From Gnetum montanum (taxonomy: Eukaryota; Streptophyta; Gnetopsida; Gnetales; Gnetaceae), in assembly GCA_015680685.1 (NCBI GenBank), contig MNCI01023402.1, positions 346,705 to 410,704 on the forward strand: DNA of 64,000 nucleotides, read 5' to 3'. Position 1 is the stretch's first letter. Each line of letters starts with the position of its first letter. The position numbers and the translations under genes are program-made. The notes under the pieces were generated by a model. It saw only the letters and a list, made by a program, of their open reading frames with translations. It did no database searches and was not told the DNA's origin. Below, piece after piece: positions 33,270-43,400 of the stretch.

Positions 33270-34161
33270 TGATGAGATGCGTTGCGCATCGACCACGATA
33301 TCGCGTACGCGATATCGCGGCTTCCCCTGCGATACCGCGTACATGATATCGCAGTGCACCGCCATATCTATAAATAAGAGGCGAATCTCCCTTGTTTGAC
33401 ATCCCAGTTTTAGAGTAGCGAAGCTCTGGCAGTTTGATCCCTCCAGAGTTAGATTTTTTCCCGTGTCTGCCCGCAGTGTGGTGAATGTAATTGTACAGTG
33501 TCTTTATTCGAGTGTGCCGTACTTGGACATGCACATGATCGGCAATAAAGATCGAAATTACTTCATCATTGCAGCATTCACTTTGTTATTTATTTATCTA
33601 TTATTTCTTTAATGTTATTTACTGTTTTCTCTCTCACCCTTAAACTCTTAGAACGCGGAACGAGTACGACTTGATTACGAGCATTTAAGTGTGACTGCTT
33701 GGTAGCCCAGTGGTGTAGCTAGGATCTACACTTGGTAACCCAGTGGTGTATTTGGGATCTGCGCTTGGTAATCCCAGTGGCGTACCTAGGATCTATGCTT
33801 GGTAGTCCCAGTGGTAGTCGTGCACGAGGTCCAAGATGTGTATGGTTGATCAAGGAATCGGTTGCTCATCGCACTTAGGCTAGATTAGATATTCTTATCC
33901 TTTTCCTCTTAGCTTAGCTTAGTTAATATTATTTTCCACTATCTTCAGGAGTAGTGTTAGAATTAGAACACATCATATACCTCATCTTGGACTAAACCAT
34001 ATGTGACATATGCAATACTAGTCCAGGTGGGAAGACAGCGAACTGCGACCTAAGGCTAACTATCTAGGTACCACAACTAGTCCATCTGCAGAGTTCAACC
34101 GGATTGCGTGTACATGCTCGTATTCGTATGGTTGAGTGTAGGGGTACCTCGCCACTCATCA
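33270..34161 (+). mobile_element. Solo LTR with target-site duplication CTTGT
   Basis: TGATGAGATGCG to CTCATCA, 892 bp, flanked by CTTGT at 33,265-33,269 and 34,162-34,166. The U3 has GATATC palindromes at 33,297, 33,311 and 33,345 plus a GATACC at 33,331. A TATA box CTATAAATAAG lies at 33,368 and AATAAA at 33,544-33,549. Same architecture as the E1 LTRs but another subfamily, also seen at 1-153. No internal sequence remains, so the full element was removed by LTR-LTR recombination. Confidence 0.85.
33698..33820 (+). repeat. Four-unit 33-bp repeat in U5 of the solo LTR
   Basis: CTTGGTARYCCCAGTGG-like units at 33,698, 33,731, 33,764 and 33,798, each followed by a GTANNTAGGATCTA-type tail. Decayed versions occur at the same place in the E3 LTR (61,240-61,315) and in the interrupted LTR (36,085-36,145). 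Confidence 0.75.
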
Positions 34162-34707
34162 CTTGTGTTAAACTTTTTCTGAATTGTATGAATCGCTTCT
34201 CTTACTTAACCCATTCGTCAGTCATTCTACTAACAACATCAAGCAACCAATCTATCACAATCACCACCTGGCTAGATAAAATCACCAACGAGATAAGGTA
34301 TTCAGCCATTATTTGTTGCACTATATATACTAATCCTTGGTTTTGTTGTGATTGCAGTGGGAAGCGTGGACTAGAAGCGAAATTGTTGTCACCAAGGAGG
34401 ATGCAACCATATCACTCGTAGGAGATTGTTCATAACCACTGGATCTTTTCTACCTCTCCCTCATTCTTCTGTATCCAAGAGGGGTTGGATGTCCTTTAGA
34501 TCCGTTGATGTTCTTTCCTATTGTCATGAACACCCAATTTTGTACACAATTGTAATTGTGTATACTCAGACACTTCTGCATTTGTCTATTTTCTCTGTGT
34601 CACTATGCATGTTAGTCAAATAAGTCCACACCCCCTAATATATTTTGTAAAGGACTTGTTCCTCTTCTTCTATACTCAAGGATGAGTTTCATTCAGTCGT
34701 GGGGGTA
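34162..34707 (+). other. E1 3' internal end and polypurine tract
   Basis: Resumes E1 after the solo LTR and ends in CGTGGGGGTA immediately before the 3' LTR. 34,621-34,707 resembles 10,501-10,576. A 105-codon plus-strand frame at 34,104-34,421 spans the solo LTR junction and is accidental. Confidence 0.6.
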
Positions 34708-35658
34708 TGATAAATGGTGTTTTTTAATGCTCTGATATTGGGATAGCCACGATATCAGGTACATGATATCGGGTACACGATATCACAGCCCAAGATGTGA
34801 TATTGTACATTCGATATCGTAGGGTTACTCTCGCGTCTAAAAATATAGCGCCCAAACACACAATTGGGGGTAAGATTTTGGTAGTCAAGTAGCAAAACTC
34901 TTGCAGTTTATCCATTTGAAAGTTAGAATAATTTTTCAAGTGCTCGTAGCAGGAGGTCTAAGTGTGAACGGATCTTTATTCAAGCATTGATGTACCTAAA
35001 CACACCAGTATATTGGCAATAAAGACAAACTCTTTGATCCATTCCTTGTAGCACTTGAGACTTTCTTTCTTATGCATTTATATTTTATGCAATTTATGTA
35101 AATATTATTTATGCAGTAATTAATTTTGATTAATCAAGCAACTTATTAAGATACACAAGAACGACCCCTTCGAACATACATGTGACACTTGGTAACTTAG
35201 AAACAATTAACGTTTGACAACCCAACAGTGTTCACATAAAGTTCAGGATGTGTCCAAGAAGTGGGAACGGTTACTTGTGTTAGGCTAGATTAGACCATAG
35301 TCTACTTAGCAATTAATCACTCTTACTTTTGCTTTTATCTTTGTTCTAGGTGAGTAATTTCATAAAAAACAAAAAATAATAAAAATCTTACACCTCAGTC
35401 ACACTTAACCATACAATTACATTCCACGAGTGAGTAATTTCATAAAAAACAAAAAATAATAAAAATCTTACACCTCAGTCACACTTAACCATACAATTAC
35501 ATTCCACGAGTGGGACTAGGAAGACAACGAATAGACAACACACATGCATTGTTTAGCTCTAACGTACTTAGTAATTATAGTCTGCGGAATTCGACAAGAT
35601 CACATGTGAATGCCTATGATTCGTATGGTTGGACGTAAGGGTACCTTCTCGCTCGTCA
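34708..35658 (+). repeat. E1 3' LTR
   Basis: 951 bp, TGATAAATGG to CTCGTCA. It is longer than the 5' LTR mainly because of an 80-bp tandem duplication and one extra 14-bp GATATC unit. GATATC units lie at 34,751, 34,765, 34,779 and 34,813 with a decayed GATATT at 34,799. AATAAA is at 35,018-35,023. Right flank TCGTA is the target duplication. Confidence 0.85.
35351..35510. repeat. Perfect 80-bp tandem duplication in the E1 3' LTR
   Basis: 35,351-35,430 and 35,431-35,510 are identical as read. The 5' LTR has this segment once (about 11,350-11,430), so the duplication arose after insertion or is an assembly artefact. Identity in otherwise decayed sequence implies it is young. Confidence 0.85.
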
Positions 35659-35663
35659 TCGTA

Positions 35664-36327
35664 GATCCAATATTGCAGGATGTGTGCAACCTATAAATAC
35701 AACACTTGAACACACAAATCCAGAAAACTTTCATTCCACCTTAGGTAGACTCTTGTAGCTTGTTTTCGTAGTTTTAGCAATAAAGTGAATGCTCGCAGTG
35801 TGATTTGAGCAATTGCACAAAATGTTTATTCGAGTGAAATGTACTTGGGACACAATTCATGATCAAAAATAAAGATCGAGATTATTTTTCATCATTACAA
35901 CATCCACTTAATTTTATTGTATTACTTTTTATTATTGTAGCATCCACTTAATTTTACTATTTTATTTAGCATACTTTTTACTATTTTCTTAGTTTAATCA
36001 TTTACATTTACAAACATTTCACTTTACTTGTTCATTAGTAAAGCAAAATGACTACGATTGGTTTCAAGCATTTAAGTGTAATCATTTGGTAATCCCAATA
36101 GTGTTATTGTTTGGTTCACCCAATAACATAACACTTGGTAATGCTATAAGTAAAATAGACATAACAACATTAATTATCATATGCCTCATTTTGGACTAAA
36201 CCATACGTAACAAAGTTACCAGTTGTCCAAGTGAAAAGACAACATCCTATGATCAATGCTTAACAATCTAGATGCCACAACTAATACCATCTACAAAATT
36301 CAACGTAAGGGTACCCACTACTCATCA
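35664..36327 (+). mobile_element. Right part of the LTR interrupted by E1
   Basis: Continues the LTR begun at 10,577. TATA box CCTATAAATACAACACTT lies near 35,691, then R/U5 sequence like the solo LTR (AATAAAGATCGAGATTA near 35,868, CATTTAAGTGTAATCA, GGACTAAACCATACG) and an end in CTACTCATCA. The TATA region matches 8,700-8,740. It contains a short ATCATTACAACATCCACTTA duplication (35,900 and 35,938). Confidence 0.75.
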
Positions 36328-37496
36328 CCAAGCTTTGAGAACATGCATAACATAACTAAAGACACATGGAAAATTAATATGAATTAGAAGTAGAAATGAA
36401 CATAGTTTCGTTTTAGAGAAATGTTAGGTGAGCATGTGTCGACATAGCAAAAGTGAGCAACACAAACATTGGTGAGAATCCGATGGTAGTTTGTTTATTC
36501 ATAGTACCATAAGACATAAAATTTTACCTCAAATAACTTTCCATGTGTCTCATTATTTATGCAAATTAAATATCCTAAAATTTGGCATATGAACAAAAAT
36601 AATTTGCTTGATCATTTGGATATTAATTTCTTTGCCAATCATCCAGTGCATGTGGATTCCATGAATGTAGGCCGTGCGCTCAAAATGTATACAATTTTCA
36701 TTAAATACTTTGAAACATACAAGGGCGGGGAATGATAGCTACCTAGTAACATCAATACCAAGCAGAGACTCCAAATGCCAATATAAGGATTTTAAATAAA
36801 ACTTGAACAATCAATAGAGTCCATGAAGCCAACAGGAATGCTCTTTACCAATCTTTTCTGCACAATTAATGCACTCAAATAGATACACAGCAACTCTTTA
36901 TGTACATTTAGAAAGAATTTAAGCATACCTGTTAGAATAAGACGGTACTGAGCATTGTACAGCTTTAAAATCTTTAATTTTCTGTTAGCTTCAACTAGCC
37001 CCAGGAATCACTTGAATAGGCCAACTGCTATCTAGGAAGAATCAGTCATGATCTAGGCTCCTCATAGATCAGCAGTTGGTCATTATATGTGGGTACGTAG
37101 ATGTCATATTGACCAGCATTTACATTGCATCACTTATCATCCTGTAAACTCATTATTTGGATCACACGTAAATACGTAGACCATAGACCACACCCATTCT
37201 CATGGACAGCTAATGAACATAATTTTTTGTGGAAATCAACAATAAATATAGCACAGTACACTGCCCTTTTTTTTTTCCTGATTTCTAGCAAAAAGAAAAG
37301 TCCTCCAAGGTGAAGATCTTCAATATTGGAATACTTGCACCCTTCTTGTGCTCAAGTCTTCGAATTAAAGGTTGGGAAGTATTGCCATGGTTTGAACAGT
37401 TTTTTCTTTCTTTTTTCCCTCTCCCTTTCTTGACAAATACATAACAAAATTTCAACTATACATAGTAAGTAGTATTGAGAAAAGTTACATTGGGTG
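36328..37496. other. Gene-flanking DNA and 3' untranslated region of the CSI gene
   Basis: The first several hundred bases show no feature. The part nearest 37,496 should be the 3' UTR of the minus-strand CSI gene. I did not find a canonical AATAAA on the minus strand within about 300 bp of the stop, so the polyadenylation site is not defined. A T-run and an adjacent CT-rich tract lie at 37,263-37,430. Confidence 0.4.
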
Positions 37497-40400
37497 TCAT
37501 CTGTTGGACCATTGAAATTCAATTTCAAGCATTCGGGATGTAGCATGTCTGTTGGTATCCGAAACGAGGTTGTAGTGTCCACTGATTGTCCCTAGCATCA
37601 CCACTTTTTCAATCTGAATGGTAACTTTTCCCAATGAAGACTGCACATTTGAATTTCAGGCATTAGAATGCATTATTACATGCTCAAATGGTCTTCACAA
37701 GTGAAAAATACGCATATATAAAAAGGATAATGGGCATGATAATTTACAGTTCCAAACGTATTTTTGCTCTTGCAAGATATCTGCAGTTTCTGGCCCTTTG
37801 GAGGCATTTCAAAAGCCCATGCAAATTCCTGCTTCCACTCTGGATTAGTGCAACGTGATACCACCTATGAAAAGGCAATACTTAATAGTAAGTTCATAAC
37901 CATCATTCAGGGTTTTTAGTTAAAAGAATAATCTTGACTAAGTGCAACCCCATAATAGCATACTAGAATGTAGTCTCCTGTATCTATTATAACTCGATGT
38001 CCAAGAGCAATCGATTTTAATTAATGTTCAGGTGCTGAAACTGAACCTGCAGTCAATTCTTTTACCTATGGAAGTCCCTTACCTTTGTTTGTCTTGGGGC
38101 TCCATTGCCAAGTGTCAATTTGCAGAAAGCATTGGTGCTTCCAATAGAAAGCTTCAAGTTCAAACCACGCCTTATAGTAACTGTCAAGGTCCCTGGTAAA
38201 TACTGCAGCAAACTATCAGCCCTCTCATGGAAATATTCAGGACCAGAACGCATAAGCAGCTGCAAAATAGGAATGGCCTCTGCTGCAACCATGGCTTGCG
38301 CTTTGCCAGACTCTGCAGAAATGGAAGCCCATGAATTTTCCAACAAACACAATGCATCAAGTGCTGCATCTTGAGCCGGCTCAGTTCCAGCCTTAAGTGC
38401 ACAAACAAGGTGAGGAATACAAAGAGTTGCTGCTTCGGTTCCATGGAGTCTGGGGAAGTTGCTAAACAAAACATTGATGGCCTTGACAACCTCCTCGTTA
38501 ATTGTAGCAGTGCCCCAAAACTCCTTCTCTAATGAAGCTGCAAATGACAAAGCAAAGCCCTTAATTGCAATCTTTAATTATTTCAAATCACTGTTGCTGA
38601 TCTTTTTATTATTTGCAATATACTTGCTACTATTGATAGGAAAATAGAGCAATTGAGGACAACGTCGAAAAGTGGATGGAGAGGGAAGACAACTTAGTGG
38701 AGTATCATGTGAATTGCGTCGCTAGCGGGTACTAAGTGAAGCATGGACACAAAATCTGGTATGGCATAACCATTGGACATTGAAGGCATAAAGTCACCAG
38801 CTTATAAGACTACCATCGATATATGTGAATTTCTGACGTAGAACTACACCTAACATTGAAAGTCTGAAATTACCAGGCAGGAGAAATTAAGAGCTTGTTT
38901 AGTTGAGTGAGTCGGTAGACATGTTGATTCTTCATATTTATGAATCGGAGCATATTACACCTAGAATCTCAAAAAAAATAGAAATGGTGGGTTTGACCCA
39001 AATTGTAAGATTCTTCCGTGTAGAACTCTGTAGAACCAAGTAAGACCAAATAATTTTCTAAATATGATAGGTGGTTGCAGCCGGCAACCAAACACACCCA
39101 AAAAGCAGAAAGGAAACTACTTGGATTTGAAAAGATAATTTTGTTTATAGCAAATAAAAAACTGATTATTTTTCCAAAAATTTAAAAGAAAAATCACATT
39201 TAAGTGTCCTATTATCGTATCCTACCTGTCAGGGCCCTTACTAGCTCGTTGGATACATATTCCTGAAGGATTTGGTTGGAAAACAGAAACTTGACAAGCA
39301 AGGCGGCCTGAGCTGTCAATTCTGGGTTGTGGCAGGTCAGAAGATCCTGCACGACCAGAATGCCACCAGCCTCTGCAACTGCCCGCCTGTTGGTCCTGCT
39401 GTGCATGACCAAGTTCTGCAAAGCACAGACGGCAACCATGGTCATTTCCTGCGACACCTGATCCTCAAGCAAGCTCACCAATGCCCGACAAGCCGTGACT
39501 GCATCCGATGATCTAGCAAGCCACTCATGCTGGAACAGGTCACCCAGAGCTAACGTAGCCAGCAATCTTGCCGGCTGAGCTCTCGTCTGAGGATCCTGTA
39601 GATACTGTGACAGGGGTGCAATTGCAGACCTGGATACCTTCATCTCCCTAACTCTGATATTGTTGAACAAAGCCTCAAGTAACCTTGCTGCTGCTTCCTC
39701 ACACAGATGATGAGACCTTAACAGCTCCAGCAGTGCCTCCACTGCCCCTGCTTCTGCCATCAACTCTGCACTTGATGCATCATCACTCTCCAGCACAATC
39801 AGTGCACTCAGAGATACCACCACCGTCTGCTCAACGCCTGATGACAGAAGCCTCACAAGAACTGCAACAGGGACTTTCAGGTAGTACTGAGAACTGAAAC
39901 GCAGAACATTTGCCAACACCATGGCTGCAGATTCCCACAAAGCATGAGGCAGGTGAGGCTCAGACTGCAGGATCACCTGGGATATCTCCAAGATGCCCCC
40001 AGCATCTGCAACAGCATTAGGCCAGGTAATTGATGCAATCTCAAGTGCCCTTAATGCCCTCTTCTGTATACCCACCACTCCGGATGCCAGTAATTTCACC
40101 AGAGGAAACACAGCCTGCTGGATGGAGATATCCCTCTGAAAGTCCTCCTTGTCCACGAGGAGTGAAAGCAATTCGGCCCCAAGCTGCTGCACAGGCTGAG
40201 ATGGGGATTCTATGAATGCAATAAGAGGTTCAATGGCTTGGGCTGAGGATAGCTGCAGTGCATCAATGGCTTGAGGTTTCTCCAGAATGTTCACTAGTGC
40301 TTGCAAAGAGCTGTGCTGGCCCCAGACACTGAGTTGTGGCCTGCTGAGGCAGACAAACAGAGGCTCCACTGCTCTCATGGCTGCCGGGCTTTTTGAAATG

Positions 40401-43400
40401 CTGCTGTTGTTAGTCAAGATCCTTAGTAACTCTGCTGTGGAAGCACACACAGAATCCGGAGCTGTGGGAAGGATTTCAAGAACAATATCTATCACTCCAG
40501 CCCTCATCATGTCCAATTTGCAGAGAGATCTGTCTTTGCCTAGCTTGACCAGTGCACTTACTACTGATTCAATCAACATATAGTTCGAGTTGGAGTGCCT
40601 GCATCCAGCAAGCAAATCTACAAGAATAACTACTGCCCCGGATGCTGCAACTAGATTTGCATGTTGCTCATCGTTGAGCAGATTATCAAGGGCTCGCATG
40701 CTGGCCTCAATAACTGTCACAGAATTTGAGTGGAGGAGATCAAGCAGCGGCCTAATACACTCAGATGCCTTGATTGTTGCTCGAATTCTTGCGTGGGAGA
40801 ATAGCAATGAACAGAGAAATGCAGCATCCTCTTTGAGTTGCAGAGATGCAGAGGTTGCCAAAATATCGTACAGGCTTTCTAGCGGGCCTGATTCTGCATC
40901 AGCAATGGCTGCTGCCTTTTGAGGGTTACTAGACAGACTTGTGAGAGAAGCAATGGCAGCCTGCTGCTCTTTCTCGGATCCTGCATTGAGCATTTCAACA
41001 AGAGGCTGAATAGCCTGCCTAGACATTTCACTGTTTCTTATGGATTCTGCCTCAAAAAGGCTCTGCAGAGCCCTTGCTGCACTATAGCGGCCACCCTTGG
41101 ATCCTAGCCTAAGAACTGCTATAAGCTGTCTTGCTGCACCAAATGCTGCTTCATGATACACCAGTTCAGGGCTTTCAAAGAGAATTCTCAGAAGTTCTAC
41201 GACTGCCTGTTCTACTGCATCTTGGGTTCCTAAAGACAGATACTTGGTCAAGGCCTCCAGAACTCCTGCTTCTGCCATGATTAGTTTGTTTGGCTCGCTT
41301 CCCATGGCAATCTGGGTCAGCAAACGCAGAGCAATGATGGCAGCTCCTGGCCTCTCTGGCATGGGCTTGAGAAGTTCTACCAATGCAGGAATGCATTTGC
41401 GAGCAGTTGATCCAGAATTTACATCATCGACTCTGAATAGCCTCTCCAGGACTATCTCATCTGGGTTGCTGCTCACTAGGCAGAATTCCTCAGACAATGC
41501 TATGAAATTCGACAGGTCTGAATCCATGCAGCCAAGCGAGGAAATTATGCACCCTGCTGCCCCAGAATTGGCAACTGCAAGTATGGTCCCCCTGCTTCCG
41601 TTGCAAACCAGGCTAGCAAATGCTTGAGCTGCAAAGTATCTGTGGATTGGTTCCTCGGATCTTAGAAACAGGGCTAAGGATGGAATTGCACGCAGGGTGG
41701 CATTGCATTGAATTACGTCTCTTTCTTGAAACAAAATTGCGAGCAGCAAAGCACTTACCCAAATGCCACTTCGCCTCTCTTGTTCTACCTGCTTTTGGTC
41801 GAGACATGGATAAGTTAAAAAGAATAAAAAACCCAAAATCAGCAACATAGATGATGGACATCATCCATCAGGCTTCTTCTAATTCAGTTTTAATAAGATT
41901 TGGGACAGAAATGGTAAGAATGCATACTTGATCAGGTTTTAGAGAGATCTTGGATAGTCTCTCAACTAAAGCCTCGACTCCTCCCGACTCCATGATGGCA
42001 ACTTTGTTTTCACTGCTGTAAGAAGCAATCATTGATAGCACCCACAAAGCAACCATTCCTCCCAAACTCGAGGCAGACTCTACAGATTCAGAATCTGAAT
42101 CTCTTGATTCTGATGAAACTTCAACCATGTTAATCAAGGCGCGGATCAGGCTTACCATAACACCAGATTCTGCAAGAGCAATTAATGTTGCTTCCCTGTG
42201 CTCTTTGACAGCACAAATAAGAATGGCTGCTCCTCCAACCTTGATTTCAAGATTTGAGGAAGAAAAAACTTGATTTGCCACCGCAAAAACACATCCTGGT
42301 GTTGCAGACACAGAATTTCCCAGAAGGACAGGATAGTCCCTGCAAAACCTAGACAGAACCTCAGTTGCCTTCTCTTGAATTGTGGGACTTGGAGTAGCTA
42401 AACACTTCAATAAAGGCTCCATATTCGAGGGTGATTCGGCAATTATATCCCATGGAAGTGTTCCACAGCTTCCATCATGTTTCACTCTGGCCATTATGGC
42501 CAACGCTTCCAAGGCATTTGATAGGACAGGATCATGAACATCACTGGAAGATAAAACTCTTAAAAGAGCATCAATTGTTCCTGAAAGGCAGATGCTATCA
42601 ATAATCATCTCATCCACACGAATATGGCTCAGTAACCTATTCAATGCCAATGCCGAATGCCCCTTTCCTGACACTGTTCCATCTCCCAAGACTCTTGTCA
42701 ATGATGGAATGATATCATCTAAGAGAGTTTCCTCCACGATTTGGTCATCTATAAGAAGACTAGACAATGCAATCACTGCCATTTCTACAACACATAGATT
42801 TGAAGACTTGGCAAGTGCCATTAAAGGTCTAACTGAGTCGCTAGCACTGCTAGCTTCCTTCTTGTCAGTTACAGTGTAATGAAAAAGAACTCCAAGAGCA
42901 CGAGCTGACTGCATCGCTACAGACTCAACACCACTACCAAGCAATCTAATTAACGGATTAATGATGTCGAAATTTTGTAAACTTGGGCAAATATGCTTTC
43001 TTGCTAGTAAAACATCCGCAAGAACTGATGCTGCAACCTCTTGGGTTTCATATATTGAGGAACTGAGCATCTGCACAAGGGATTGAAGGCCTTTAAATGC
43101 AGAGCTGCCTTTAGTTACCATATCTTGAGGAGAAGCTACTGAAAGTACACAACCCAGTACCGCTATCACATGAACTTTACACTTGGGTTGATCGCTGAAA
43201 AGCATTGATATCACCTGGTTGATGATGGCAACATCAGCATCCCTAACTAGATTTTTGAGAGCCCTGGCAGCAGTTTCTTGCCCTTTATCAACAGCATTTC
43301 TCAACAAAAACAGAAGAGCTGGAATGGCCCCTGCACTTTCCACACATGCCCGAATTTCTTCACTATGAGAGCATAAATTTGACAGGATAAGCGCTGCATC

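Larger units (their letters stand above)
10722..35658 (+). mobile_element. E1: Athila-like Ty3/gypsy LTR retrotransposon, decayed and split by nested insertions
   Basis: Termini are TG (10,722) and CA (35,658). Direct 5-bp duplications TCGTA flank it at 10,717-10,721 and 35,659-35,663. LTRs are 10,722-11,577 and 34,708-35,658. Next to the 5' LTR is a PBS matching tRNA-Asp (11,578-11,597), and next to the 3' LTR is a G-rich polypurine tract. Internal order is gag, protease, RT, RNase H, integrase on the plus strand. Athila-like placement rests on the tRNA-Asp PBS and on RT blocks such as VFMDDFS and EGIVLGHHIS. The E1-derived sequence is about 10.3 kb once E2 (13.8 kb) and the solo LTR (0.9 kb) are subtracted. 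Frameshifts and stops occur in every domain. Confidence 0.85.

Noticed and set aside
33256-33534. 92-codon minus-strand frame over the solo LTR start
   Set aside because: It spans the insertion junction and LTR promoter, so it cannot be an old gene, and has no domain.
39212-41848. Long plus-strand frames antisense to CSI (for example 40,287-40,922 and 41,244-41,627)
   Set aside because: They are mirror frames of the strongly conserved CSI exon and match no known protein.
41613-41864. Reading the second large CSI exon as a separate gene starting at a methionine near 41,848
   Set aside because: The methionine lies in the 139-bp intron. A GT-AG join of 41,928 to 41,788 in phase 0 continues the CSI protein without loss.
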